A program made the translations under genes and the position numbers. From Acanthaster planci (lineage: Eukaryota > Echinodermata > Asteroidea > Valvatida > Acanthasteridae), in contig NW_019091443.1 of assembly GCF_001949145.1 (NCBI RefSeq), forward strand, positions 354,101 to 418,100: a DNA stretch of 64,000 nucleotides. Reading direction: 5' to 3'. Below are positions 47,271-62,300 of the stretch, one piece after another (the first letter of the stretch is position 1; each line of letters begins with the position of its first letter). The notes beneath the pieces are model-generated. The model did not search any database and was not told where the DNA came from. It saw only the letters and a list, made by a program, of their open reading frames with translations.

Positions 47271-50200
47271 CGAACGCATTTTTTCCGAATAGAGTGTATT
47301 TCTTTCTGTAATTTTTGTCACAATTCATAGGCAAGGTCCCACAGCAATGATTTTGATCTGGTGCACAACATACTTCATTCTACTTTATCAACATACACAG
47401 CCTCCAGATGTGTAAATGTTTCTCGTCTGAATACAAATGTCAACCTTTTCTGCTGATGGTGAAGCTCACAGTACTCTTTGGAGACAAACTATACTGGCTG
47501 CAAAACTGTCAGCAGGAGTTGGGTATTTTGTAGTATTCATTTGTTTGTTTCCTGTTCTAAGTTTAGTACCATATATTAGACTTTGGCTCCTCAATTCCCT
47601 TTGAAAGTGAACAAGTTGAATTCATATTATCACAAATAAATTCACCTTCTGATTCTTTTTCAATTTGTGTCATGAAAATCTAAAAGTTGATTTCAACTGG
47701 CCTGATACCTAAAGATGTACGATATAACAATCACTGAGTTCTGCATATCACAATGACACACATTGTCCTGGATGGCATATTCTATTACATTGTGTGCAAC
47801 AGTGCTAAAGTGCATTCAGTAAACTGTACTACGTAATAAAGGTGGCAGACTGCTTACATGTTCCAACATGTTACTTGTAGAAAAACTACAACTGGAATGA
47901 TTATACAAACCCTGTGCAAGTTTGAACTTTGAGGTTGCAATGCAAGAATTAGTTTGTAGTTTACAGCTTCTAATGTGATTACATTCAAAGCCACTGCAAA
48001 ATAACATACATGTACTCCAATGCAATACTATATCCAATCCCACACTAAATATAAAATTGCACTTCATTGGCATGTCAAAATTAGCATTATTTCAATTGAT
48101 ACACAAGGAAGACAAAATTCTGAACAAAACTGATACACATGGATACATATACCAGAGTGGGTAATAATCTCTATTATGGTCATTAATAAAAAAAAGTACC
48201 AAGTACCAAATGTCTTGAAATTCATGAAAATTTAGTCATTCCTCATAATATAAGCTGATGAAGAAACAGTGAAAATGAAAAAAGACACAATACAAAAAAC
48301 AATGACAAACAAGTAAAACTGCAGAAGTTAAATTGCAAAATAACACCTGTTTACTCCTGTGATATAGAAGTAAACAAACAAAACAAGAAACAAACACAAA
48401 TCAACAGTCAAAACTGTTTCCTTCCATAATATCAACGGATCATAAGATAGGGATATCTTCCGAAAACAGCCGTCAAAACAGCTGGAGCATATAAGGCGTG
48501 GGGTCCAGAGCCCACTTAAGGGCCCTGGGAAAATTTTGAAATGTAGATGCTCTGTGGTGCATTTTACAGCCTCCTGGTAGTCAATTTTTCCTTGCAATTT
48601 AGGCTATGCATAGTTTAATGTTACTTTTTCTTCATCTGTCTCAAAGGTTCAAATGAACTATGGTAGGTATCCAAATGTCACATGGAACACTAATGACTCA
48701 ACTCACTTAGGTAGTTGAACTGCAATCAAACCATAGACCATTTACACAATGTCTAAGGTATTGTGAATCTGTCATGACAAGTTCATGAAAAACTTGTAAT
48801 ATCCCTATGCCAGCTATTAAATGTGTAAATCCTTCAACCATTTTGCATTTAACTTGAGTCATTAATAACTACTCTGTGATACAGGCACAGATGGGGGACC
48901 CCCTTCATTGCCATTCTTTTTCCTTTTTTTAATTTGTAGGCCTGCATCTGTAGGTTGGAAGATCCACTAAAAAGCATGAACCTTTCGGGATCTCAAGTTG
49001 CATGTACAGTTATTAAGGACAAAACAAAGAGATTAAATGGCTTCACCAATAGTGACAACGACATGTAATACCCACCACCCTGAACAAAAAATTCCCGACC
49101 CCCCTCCCAAGCAAAAACTTCTGGATTGGCCTCTGTAATATAAACATAACATGTTTAGGGTGTCAAAGAATGTACGTGTTGGTCAGATTGCATACAGTGA
49201 ACAGAAGCTTTATTCAATCTAATCAATACATGATCATTCATCAATACCTCAGACGTGTAATCAGTCATTCAGTCATACATGTCCTAGGTATTTCAGTATA
49301 TGGTCTCATATCATTTTTTTTCTTGCCCAACCCTATTCCTAAACTTTCCAGTGATAATAAAGCAGTTTGGATATTTCTGAGGCCTCAACTTGTTAAAGAC
49401 TTATTTCCTTTTGGTGGGACGGAATCGTGCACCCTAAATGGCTTGCTATACGAGTTCTCTACGCACAAATGGCAAAAGACACTACTGTACATGTTAATTG
49501 TCCCACAAAGGCTTCAGTCCACGCCAGTAACATCAAATAAAATTTGTTTACGGGAAAAAACACAATGAGCAAGATTAGAACAGGTTATCTAGAATGTTTC
49601 TTGGTATAAAACAGTAAATATTTCATTGTATACACAACATATTCTCAAATAAAATATCCAAAATTATTCATTTTGATAAATAGATTACTTTTTCAACATT
49701 GTGTCTCTTGCAACACATTATAAATGCAACATACATGTAATTACAACAAAAAGCAATCTTTCAACAAGTGATGTTTCCAGCTGATGCAGAAATCAGGGTA
49801 ACACAAACAAGCATGACAATGCAAGTTGTATAGAGAGAGTGACTACAATCATATATTTCTTAGCTACTGGTGTTCAGCTACGGTACTTAAATATACATGT
49901 ATGTGTGTATTTGTTGGAGTATAAGACAAAATGGGCACAAGGTAACATCAACAGCCCCTGAAGTCTCCATTATTTTGACAGTAATTCACTATTTTCCTTG
50001 TCATAGAATTTATTCAGAGCCAGCAGTTTGGTTAACATAATATTGCTGATGACTTTTAGATCTTTCATTTTAGTATCAAAGCATTTCTGGGGTTGCATTT
50101 CTTTTCTGCCATGTACAATTTTCAATGCATTTTAATCACTGAATCACACCTGAAAGAAATTTTTCATAGCTTCACATGAAATCCTACTAAAATCTGGAAC

Positions 50201-50320
50201 TGGCTTTTTGATTCCGGAAAGTGCAGTGAACTTAGAGAAGTAGAACAAGATGAGATACAAAAATTGATTATGACAACTTTTCATTGAAAAGTGAGTATGT
50301 CAAACATTTCAGTTGCTCAA
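47271..50320. other. TECPR2 downstream region, no gene seen
   Basis: The 3' UTR of TECPR2 should begin here. A minus-strand AATAAA (TTTATT on the plus strand) near 50006 could be its poly(A) signal, about 315 bases past the stop. Beyond that only random frames are seen. Confidence 0.5.
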
Positions 50321-50341
50321 TCACAGCAACTCCCAGTCATC
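50321..50341 (-). other. C-terminal LIR (Atg8-interacting) motif of TECPR2
   Basis: The last residues are EDDWELL before the stop: W-x-x-L preceded by three acidic residues. Human TECPR2 ends in an equivalent W-x-x-I motif used to bind LC3/GABARAP. Placement at the extreme C terminus is conserved. Confidence 0.85.
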
Positions 50342-53300
50342 TTCACCAATTGGTGAGCTCAGCTGCTCTACCTGTGGAATCCCACGGCGCTGGAACATCT
50401 TGGTGAACCGTTGGTACAATTTGCCTTCATTACTGATAGCCCACAGGTCATCACTCTGAGTCACTGTAGAGGTAAATATCGGTGAGGAAATGTAACTTTC
50501 TGCTGAATAATCAGCAAAAGAAGATTAGTAAAACATCAGATAAAAAGGAAAGTCGTGACCAGGCAATACTGCTGCCAACGTTAATGTCAATTCCCATGTT
50601 TGAAAGTTAAGATGACAAACTAAATGCCACTGCAATTCTAAGAACTCACTGAAAATAATGCAGATTCTGTGTAGTTGGCATACACTATCTTTATGAACGT
50701 TTTTCTGCGACTGAATTAAAGTAATTTGACATTTCTCTCAACATTTAATTTCTCTCAAATTCGTGAATGAGGACACTTTTCAAAATTATGTACTTTTTTA
50801 CTTTGTGCTTTGAAATACCAAGGACAGTTCAAGCCCGTAATGTATTTAAGTTGTTTCTCAAGAGAAGTTTTTGGGTGATGACAGTGAAAATTCATACCAT
50901 CAGACACGATGCCCCTAACTTTTTTTCACAAGCCAGCCTGACCAGAAATGTTGACTTTTTATGAGCCTGCCAGCATTTTCAATGATCTGCATGTTTGTTT
51001 GTGTTTTTAACTTTTTTAACAATGTTTCTACGTAAAGACATGTACATATCATTTTCTGATAATACACTGCTATCTTGGGTTCTTAGTTTATTAATAAACT
51101 GGACAATGAACTTCCAGACTCCTATATGAACTAAATTCTGAAGTTGAATTAACAGATCCTAGGACAGTGGCCCTTGGCTCATGTTGCATATAGGACTGCA
51201 AGTTTAAAACATATAAAACAAGAAAGACCGTGCATGTACTTTCATTTTATTGTCGCCATTAACTTTATTAAGCTCCAACAAGCCCAACAAGTGTAAGCCT
51301 AATCAATCACTGAACAAAAATGTTTACTTTCTGCAATCTTTCAGAGAGAATTTTCAATGAAACCTGGACTACTTGAAATCCACACAATGCACCACTCAAA
51401 ATGTGCACGTGATCGTAGGTTAACAAGTGATGCTCCACCTGCCTGATACAAGTTACCACATTAGGCCATCAATTACTGCCCAGTCTGGCAACGCAAAAGT
51501 TGGAGAATGGCTAATGTTTCCTCACTTACTGAATGGACTGACTGGGATTTCTTTTATTTTGTAAATGTGCTTGTCAACAACTCTTACTGATTTGGGTAAA
51601 AAATATCGTCAAACAGTTGTTGGGTGCAGTGAAAGACACTAAAGATGTATGCCTCAGACATAGAGTATTGGTACAATAATGCTTATGAAGCCCTTGTGCG
51701 CTGCTAATGTATACAACCTACATGCATATCATTCTTCACCGTGAGCGCCCGACGCCTGGTTTGTTAATTCTTTTTATTTATTATACACAAAATGTCAGCA
51801 ACCATACTTTTTGTTATCCAAAACCAACCACAACTGGAAAGTAATTATTTCACTGGAATAATTTGAACTTAACTTCGAATGGTGATTGTTTTGGAAGACT
51901 ACATTGGGTTAGTAAGATCAGGGGAATTTTTCAAAACTAGCTACAACAGAATTTGTCAAAATTACATGGTGAAAACCAATTAAAAATCCTGTTACCGTAC
52001 GGTAAGTATGAAACTATTTTGATATTTACCTGCATTCTCAATTGCCTTCTCATGCTACAAGTGGGATTAATGTGGGGCAGCAAAGTAAACTCTGAGTGCA
52101 TTTTTTTCATCTCATGATGTCCATCTGTGGCTAAGTATTCTATCTCAGCCTATTAATGTTGTAAATAACGTTGGCACTGCTCAGAAATTTGAAAGAAATA
52201 AATCCTCAATGGGGTTAAACTTTTGAATATACAGTTCTTTATCGATGTTATGCTTGATTTTTCAACCAAACTGAGGACATAGCAATAAATGCAAGGAACT
52301 AGACCTGCTTAAGTTTTCACCACTAGCACATAGCGCTTGATAATGCACAGTGTGTTTGGAGATCACTTGGCAGGTAGCCAACAGTTGGCCAAGCCACAAT
52401 GGCATGTGAGAACTACATATGTGACCCGCTCTGCAAAAAAGGGGAATAAGTCGCGCAATTCCAAAATATGTTATGGCCTGTTCTATTTGGAAAGAGCAAG
52501 ATGTCTTCAAAAATGTGATTTTTGTGTTTTTTCCTCTGCTAGTTGTATAACATTTATGTTTTCAGAATTTGTGACTACAAACATGGATACTGATGAATGA
52601 AGATGAAAATTTGATCATTCAGTAGGAAATCCTACATAGCATTGTGTTTCCAAGTGCTACACTTACTGAGCTTTTTCTCGAAAAGTGCTTTTATTAAACC
52701 CGAAAATGTGGATATACAAATGTCTAGATATCTCTGGAACACAGTGCACTACAGGGGTCATTCATAAATCAAATTGTAGCTTTTGATGTACTCAATCCAG
52801 TCATATCAAAAACTCATAACCTGAATCTGGCGACTTATTACCCATTTTTCTAGAGCCGGTCACATATTTGGCTAGTACACCAGCTTCAAGCTTAAACCTT
52901 GTAGTAGGAGTAAGAGTGTTAGTAAATACCTGAGAGGTAGGTGTAGCTTCCAGGAACCTTCTTCCAGTAGTCACCCATACAGTTTTTCTCAGTAATACCA
53001 AAGCGGCAAGCAATGTCCCCATTGGGACATAGTGCCCATACTGTACTGCAGCTAATGCACAGGTGGATGGCTTGAGTCCCTGAGGCGTTTAAGGAAAAAA
53101 GCAGCTTATAAGAAATTAAAAAAAAGAAAGTGTAAAGTTTTGGAAAGTGAAAGCCACTTCAGCCACAGTACAGCTACAGTATATATATCCCAAGGACATC
53201 TGATGCTGCACAGACAAAATGGCAGTGCGCTTGTATTGACCTGCACTCTTTGGCTGTAATTTTTGCCGATCAATGATACACGCCATCATCTGATTTAGTT

Positions 53301-56300
53301 ATTTGTTCCAAGTACAGCCTGAAGCACAGAGTGATTGTAATGGAAAAATAGAACGTTCTGATCTTCGGTACACAGTAAGTAGAACATCTTACAAAGTGCC
53401 TCAAACTACACTGCTTGGTGGATCATTGATCATAACCACTACAGGAAAAGGTGATATAAGTTGCAGTAAGCCTTTCCATGCAAAGGCCTACTCGAAGTTG
53501 ATAGGATAAAATGTCTTAGGAAATTTCATATTTTTAATCGCAAAGAACATTTTTGATCACTAAAATTTAAGGTTTCTGAATAGATATGTTCAAAAGGAAC
53601 ATGTTGGTTGAAAGAATTACAGAGAGTCTGCTAAGCCTAAGTCTGTATTTGATTCAACATTTTGAAAGCTGATTTTCTGAGCTGTGTTAACTCGAACTTC
53701 ACAGAAATCGGAAAAATATCTTATCTCCACAGCAGATTCGGCTATTGGGCACAAATGAAAGCTTGCACATTGTGGATTTCTAGCCATAGAATATATCATT
53801 CTATATTTTCAGCTGGGAAGAAAAGAAAATGCCACTTGCAAACCAATCTGAACTTACCTTCCACAACTTCCCATTCCAGACCAACAGGCAGCTCTCCACA
53901 GATACCTCGCCTTACATAGACTGTCCTCTTATTGTCCAGAGCCCAGACAAGGCGGTTATCTATGCTACAGAACACCTGCACAAAATATGCTCCATATCCT
54001 GTTGCTCTGCCATCCACAGGAACCCAGGCAGGAGGTAGGGCTTCATCATGGGGGATGTCCACACCAATGCGAAGATAAATCATACCTTCATTGTCACATG
54101 CCCAGACAACTTCAGCACCACAAGAGAAGTGTACTATCTTACAAGGACCTTGAAAAAGACAGTGTTGAAGACATAAATAACCAGTTGTGCTTATGGTCCC
54201 CATGACAGATCAAAACTTTGAATTACATGTATTTGTACTGCGACCGTACAGGACACAAATGGTTTCAGAAAATCTGGGCTCTTTTTACAAGGCTGCAGGC
54301 CTGGCTGAAATACTCGGGCGTCAATAGATTTTGTCTGTCAGGCTACAGTGGCCACCAGACAGTAATTCATGTGGGCGTAAACGTCCATTAATTGAAATAT
54401 TGAATTTTTAAAGATTTTTGAAAACTGAAAATCTTGAAATTCACCAGTATATTGTATGTGTGCAATACATTTTTCAAACCACCTGGCAGCACGTGGTTAA
54501 ACATCTATTGGTAATCACACAGCAGAAATAATAACATTTGAAAATAATTACCACTGCCCGAACTTTTTTTTATTGTACTAATAAAGGATGCACGGGTGTA
54601 ATTTTACATGGCAATTAGGGAAAAATTTTTCTCATCTGCCATCATATTGCTTTATGATGACATTACAGTCGACTTTCATTATTACGAAATCTGTGGGACC
54701 CAGGGAAATGTTTGTTGGATCTGAGATTCGTTGTAGGCGGAACGCAGCGCAATGGCTTCGGTGTATGGTAAGAATAGGTCATAGAGCTATATATAAAAAC
54801 TAGCGCTAACTTCTCATTCTCCCCGCGGAGAAAATTTGACGCCGTCCTGGAAGCAGACATTTTGAATCCATGTGCGTGCTTGTACAACATTCAAAATCAG
54901 ACAGAATGATATCAAATCATGTATTCTGAATGAAATGCTCAAGTCCAATATATGTGAATGTCAGCACGTATTTTGAATAAGGTGCACAAGTACAGAGCAA
55001 TGGCACGTTTATTTATGCAACCATAGCTGATTAGTTTAAAACAAATGTTCCCTAACATTTGAGCAAGGTCTTCCAATTTCGTATGCATGTCTTTAAATGA
55101 CTGTCTTTTGATGAATAAGTTTACCTAAACTAAATAGTCATTCCCTTAATTCGGTCAGTGTGAAGTGAGTTGAATACTTTGGAGTGGTGGCTGTCCTGCG
55201 CATGGCATCGGGTACCGATAAAATCTGATTATTTATGGAGTCATAAAAACTTTTCGTTGTAACAGGAATTTCATACAATGTAATTTCACTGAATTTTGTT
55301 AAAGCTGATTTCGTAATAACGAGAGCCAACTGTATAATGATATATTCAAAAAGCTAACATTAACTTGCAAAACTGTAACATGGGTATCATTTGCAAAATG
55401 TCACAGCTAAAAATCTGATATTAGAGTCATTAGCAATCACTGTGTAGCGGCAAGACTGATGACAATCCATCAACACAATTCAACTAACATGGTGTACATT
55501 ACAGGCAGTACTCACCAAGTTGGTCCAGTACTAGCATTTTCCAGCTGAGACCCTGTGGACATCTCTGAGAAATTTGCTTCCTGACATAGATGTCTCCATC
55601 TTCTTGAAGGGCCCACATTGTGTCTGAGGTGGCACTGAGATGTTTGAAGATAACCCCAGCCCTTGGTGGATCCACCTGCAGTGGCTTCCGAGTGTCCGGT
55701 GGGAAACAGAAGACTTCACCAGATTTGAGGGCTGCCCAGATCATTCCTGACAAGGGGGGAGTAAATAATGCCACACTAAAGGATCACATTGGTATCATGA
55801 TGTTTTCCTTTTCTTATCTTCTGCCTCAAAAATCTTGTTTGAGATTCTACCCAGGACTGCATATATATGGAGATGATTTCACTGAATCTATGATTAACTA
55901 GGTTTTTCCAAAGGTTTGTAGTTCCATTCATGTACCTATACCAAACTCAATGCCACTGTGTGACACTTAAGATGACAGAACGCTTGAAATTGTACAATAA
56001 ATCATTACATGTCTTCTGAGGCCGGTAAAATATTTCATGTTACTGATCAAAGCTCAAGTTGCAGTGTTTTGCATCGGCTTATTTGAGGTATGGAAGACAC
56101 AATTGGAAGGTGCTATTTATGATTTTGGTAAAATCTTTTACCTTAAAATGTTTACTCCAAATTTACTCATTTCAAACAGTGCCTTCTTATTGTATCAACC
56201 ATGCTTCAGAAGAGCTATATGTTATTGAAGTTACTGGAAGGCTCTTTAAAACTTGCTTTTTAACAGGACATTGGTGTGAATACAAATACGGGAATATTTG

Positions 56301-59300
56301 GATGATGCATGGTAGTGCAGTGGTTGAAGGCCAAGTGGTCTAGGATGAAACTAAACAGTGTTTCAACATTTTGACTTGCGTACTCTATTCCACAGGCTGA
56401 GTGCACACACTGTATGCCCATATTAAGACGATAAATAATCCACTGTAGATGAATTTCACATAGTAATTCCTAAAAACCAACAATTAGCTGTTGCACACCA
56501 AGCTTGACATCGTCTATGAAACCAAACTTGGTACCACTTTCATTAACTCTGTAATCAGTTTTGTAATTTCAAACCACCAGTCTGGTGAGCTCTTCAATTA
56601 AAACGCCAGGACAAACTGGCATTAATCTCTCTATAGTCAGCTAGTTTATGCAAATCAGCAGCAATCTTGCACCCACCATGGCAATCTTGCAGCTTTTTTC
56701 TGCAAGGCTGCTGCAGGATACTTTTGATTGAAGCACAGAATTTTTCTCGATAGTTTTCCAGAGAGACTTTTGTCTTTTTGTCATGTGTCCAAGTTTGATT
56801 TGATTCCCCTACGATAAAACATGTAGGCATTATGAATGGAATTTCTGTTAAAAAAAAATGGAATAAATTTAAAGAGAAAAAGTCCCGACCGCAGCCACTT
56901 CGTCACCCCCGAAAAATAGGTTTATTTGTTGCTAATGATGTTGGCCATTGTTGGCAGGCCCCCAGGCAGCTGGGATTACTGTAGTCGCAGTAAGTGATCG
57001 TCATCTACAATTAATACACAAACACTGTGAATTGGAAAGTTAAATATGTCCTGAACATAATTTCCCAACTGTCTGAAAATGGCTTTCAATTCACCTTGAT
57101 GTTACAGCTGTTGTAATTGCCCGGATAATATATATACTCCAATAAACATGATAATACTACACAATAAAAATTGCTGGGGCTAAATTTGGACGACTTCCTA
57201 GTAGCTCAAGCTTTTTTGCTTACATTGACAGAACTAAAATGTACAGTAAACAGAAATATTTTGTAGTGTTATACTCCTCCGTGTATGGACATTCTCGCTA
57301 CTGTGTTACCATGTGCTCACAGTGAATATATCACAACACAGGAAAATTCTCCATATTCTGATCATACAGTAATAATGTATTTCATTTTTTAAATTTATCC
57401 TGAATAGGGCACTGGAATATAACATGTTCAACCTTATCTTAATTAATTTAGCGATGATCTCTACTTCTTTAATAATTGATAAACGAAAACAACTTTTCTG
57501 CTGCTAGGTGGACCTGCACACAGTTTCCTGGATGTGTATGTACTTGCTCCTATGCATTATCTAGTACAGGCGGGCAACTTGAATAGGTGGGTCTACTACG
57601 CCATTGCACCAAGTGAGTTCATAGTTCATACCACACCAAGTGCCCAGCCTTACTGCTTGGAACTTTGCCAAGGTGGGCGGGAAATACTGTATATCCACAC
57701 TCATAGGTGGAACTGCTAGGATTGATACGTCAGGCCCTCCATATTTTGAGATTTGTATTTTACCATGGTAGGTCATTGACGTCAGCAAGCAGTTTGCAGC
57801 AGTTTTGTATTACATATCTTTACAAATATAAGAGGATATGATACAAACTGTACACTCAGTTGTGCTCTAATAATCCACCTGAAGATTGGACTAATAATTA
57901 AGTGGAAGCTTCAATGCACTATGAGTTTACACCAGGCCAGGTACGCCATTTGTTGATGAAATAAAGCAGCCCATTTCTATCGGAATGACCACTGCAGATT
58001 GAAGAGTGTGGTTTCACACATGGTTACAATGCGTGACTCTTTGTTTAAAAAGTATTACTAATGAATATCAATGGAGAGAGTTCGGTGAAAGCATGGTTAA
58101 ACAGGGTTAAGGTGAAGGCTCGGTGGCCATGGTTAAATGAGGTTGAAACATGGGTGGATTCAATTTTATCCGGGCAATGAATATTTTAACCAAACCATCA
58201 TGCACACGTATTCCCCCCCCCCAATGTGCAGCACAAAACAAGGACCACAAACTGCTCATGTTCAAGATTCCTTTGTCATCCTTAATTTCCCCTCAGAAAA
58301 ACAAGTGAAAACATCATGACAGAGATGTGACAAATGCATCCCTCACGTTTTCCAAACACACATTCCAGAATTTGAATCCTTGTAGAGACAACGATTTGTT
58401 GACCAAATCCCACACCACAGCAGTCAACAATAGTTAAAAAACATGTTCTTCTGTCTTACCACTGGGACCATATACTCCAGTAGAGCTGACACTGACCCAC
58501 ACTGCTGACAAGGGAAGACCAACAGGACAGCCATTCTCCCAAAGAGAACCTAATACAAAGATACAAAACTTGCAACTAATCCTAGGAGACCACATCAAAA
58601 TATAATAGTTGTCTCATCTTGTGACAAAGTGTGTTACTTTATAGTCTTTGCATTCTTTCTTCTCATAGGAGAGACAGTTTAGTGAGCAATAAGGTCATTC
58701 TATAAAGGTCCAAAAGATTGACATGTTTGTGTCTCTGTTAACCCCCGACACGTGTGCTTTGAGGTGGAAATCTCACTGAAAATGATTTCAAACTAATTCT
58801 ATTTGTTTGGCAGGTAGTTAGCATTAATTCATCACTCTTGGAAATTAGATAATGTGTTCTGAACTTACAAAATAATGTCCTATGTGTCAGGGACACCAAC
58901 AAAAAATTGGACACCAATTTATAGAATGACCCAATAGTAAGTGAATGTACATGTAGATCTGAATATAGAAAACAGTTCACAGCCTAGCCCGAGAAGTGCA
59001 GGATATTTTAAACTTTACTCTGATTTGCATCTGTATAAAACAGACAATGAGATACTCGTAGGACAAGACTGACACAAAAAACAAGACTTGTTGTTTGTTC
59101 TGAAACCTGAGTGTAATTGTGTTCTGCTGGGTAGGGCAGTTAGAATAGGCCAAAGCTCCAATGACAGTCACACTTAATGTTCCAATTATGAGAAAGTTTA
59201 TGTAGATCACAAATCACACTCAACCGAAAGCTTACATTAAACCACGGTGAGGAACCAAAACTACCTGCCAACTTGCGCTATATTTTGTACTAATGTGACA

Positions 59301-62300
59301 CAAAATTGCTCCCAGTTTTTCTGTTAACGTGCCCATACATGTAAAACATCGGTCAGTGGGAAATGCATCACTTTGGCATGCAATGCACTGCCCTGTGGTA
59401 TTGCAAAACCGTACAAATGGGGCTTTTGATAGCCTGAAATGTCACCTTGTGAAAATAAATCAGTAATATTCCCTGTGTCACAGATATAAGGCTTCCTGAA
59501 AAGGGAAATGGTTTTCAGTAAAGTTGTAGAATTAATGTTGTAAATACTTGAACGCAGTTTTCACATTCTTAGATATTTTCCCCTCGGTCTTGTCACATTT
59601 CATACGACAAATATCAGTGGTTAGAAAAAAGTTAAGTATCTGACAAAGACTTCACATTCAAGAAGAGCCTTCCCACTAGTAAAATCTTTCCCTCCCAAAT
59701 ATACCATCACTGGTTAAATATTTTTTATACATATTTTGGTCTAGATACATTCTGTGAAATGGATCATGTGATAAAATAGGATCAATGATACGATGCAAGT
59801 AAATCACAAGATGTCTTGTGAGATGGTGTCCATGGCAGGGAGGCTTTGATTATGGTCATAGTCTATTCACTCTGATCTGACGTGCATCCTCACCAGCAAA
59901 CAAGAGACAGGCTGGTGGGGAGTTTTTCACCCAGGCGTTTTTATGCATCCAGCACACACAAGAAGACCAGGCATTCCAACAAATATTGGTTGCATGTACT
60001 CAGAGCCCTCAATGACAAACATAAGCCGTGAGTTCCCACTAAAGGACCATCGTTTCCATGCAAAAACATAGCCTCTCTCATTCCCACTCAGAGCACATTT
60101 AAATGAAAAGAAATTTCACAAATTAAGTGAACTTTTGAAAGAAAAACTTGCACAAATATCTAAGACAAGTACAGGGGGAAAAGAGGCAAACAATGTGATC
60201 CATTCATACGGTTGCATGTGCAGAGATCCATGTATTAACATACATGTACATGTAAAGCCTACCAAGCAAGTTTCCCTTGGATACATGTAAGGAGCTCTTG
60301 TAGTGATATGAACCACAGACCCAGACACTTGAAGCGCTTGCTGCTATGTGAGTTGCTCGATAGTACTGTCTCTTCAGCCAGGTTGTCATACGATCCACAG
60401 TAGCATTATTGCCAGCTATATTCAGCAGCATCTTCAGTGCATTGGGATCCTGCATGAGATACTCACCCATGGGAACCTGTGATGGGTTCAGTCATGCAAA
60501 TCAAAGGTGATACTAAGAAATGTCAAGGAGGTGGGTTTTTGTTCCATATTTTGGTTTACAATTTATACACGATTCCATAATGCAAACAATCTGATCATTT
60601 CAACAGTTGAAAAATGACAATTCTATGCAAGAAAATCTTTGAATGGGAAGTCCAAAGTGGCTCATTTATGTACTTTTAAGCATGGATTTTGTTTTTAACC
60701 AAAATACTAAACCTGAGTGCCATGTTTCAGTAAAATAAGAGCAAATAATTTTCTTTGTCCAATGCAGTTTACCTTGACAGTAAAATTTAAGCTTTATGTC
60801 AGAGGAATGAGATCAGATCATATGGCAAAATTTCCAGGAAAAAATAAATGTACCTGCCACCATTTCTTGTCATCACCTCTTGGAAAACCAGGTGTCACAC
60901 CAGTCCGGAACCACACTAGACCATCATCATCGATACCCCAACCGATATTTCGACTGTCCAGTGCTACACTTACAAAACGAAGCTTCAAGCTGCAAGATGT
61001 AGAGATAATGCAAACATGTTGAAAGAGGACATTTTAAACAAATGAACTTGGCTTTGCTGGATACAAAGCCTGGAGAGGTCTGAACGTTTAGAGATTAAAC
61101 TCTATTCTTGGTGTTTAAGATATGGAAGTGATACCACGTGAGACAAAATGCAGGTAAGAGAAGACGTGAACATCTTACTATAATTATAAAGATTAACAAA
61201 GAAATTTACAGGAGTGGGATTTGAACCTAAGACCTCCAGAATACCGTACCAGTCCTCTATCCAGCCCTACAGTGTATGTAGGTGGCTCTTCCCATTTGTC
61301 AATTATCTTTGTTCAGGGGCACTAGTCAGAAGCCATGAAACCTGAAACATCATATAGCCAGGCATCATGCCCCAATCACATGATGCAACCTGAGAAGTGG
61401 TGAACAGGGATCACTCAAGATGTGGCTTTTTGAACACAAATCATGAAACAAACTATATGGGGAGACTGACTAGATGCTTACAAATAATTATCAAGACAAA
61501 CAAAGAAATTGTCTGGAGCAGGATTTGAACCTGCAACCTCTGGAATACCATACAAGTGCTCCATCAACTGAGCTATCTAGCCCTATGTTAGTGGCTCTTC
61601 CCATTTGTCAATTATCTTTGTTCAGGGGCACTACTCAGACTATAAGTGACAGAACTTACTTGAAGGTGGTTATACTTTTGGTTTTATCTAATATGATCAG
61701 AGATAAAACTGGGAAAGGTACCCCAAATTTTGAGAAAATTAACAATGTATTCGGAAACAAAAACAAAAAAACCTAGATTAAAACCCTCCTATGCTGACAG
61801 GTCAAGTCACACATACTGAAGTACAGGATATAAAATGTCAAATTAAGACAGCAACAGAGTCATTTGAACAGCTTTTGACCAACACGAGAGGACTTGAGAC
61901 TACCTTGTAATTTACTGGTGAAAACCTGTAGTGACATTGCAACTGATGCAGTAGGAAGTTCAATATTACCATTGCTGCATATTATCCCAGACCATCTTAA
62001 AGCAGGGGACAATAATACATGGATGTACTTACTCATCACCATCCAGGTCCATCCAATTTTTCCCTTCTGGCACAGTTCGTGAGATGTCACTTCGGTACAT
62101 GACCTTCTTATTAGACCCAATCGCCCACACTACACCTCGATTGGCGGCAATTTGAACAACATACGCATTACTGTTTACACGCTCTTCTCTTGTGAGTGGT
62201 AAATCACGGCTTATGCCTTTATGTACATAAATATCGCCATTTGTCTTGACCACCCAGGCCATATTTTCATCCAGGCAGATGTGAATGGCTCCTTTGGAGG

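Noticed and set aside
56594-56830. Extra TECPR2 exon (78-codon minus-strand frame)
   Set aside because: The flanking exons at 58460 and 55746 already join in phase, and the frame has no tectonin features.
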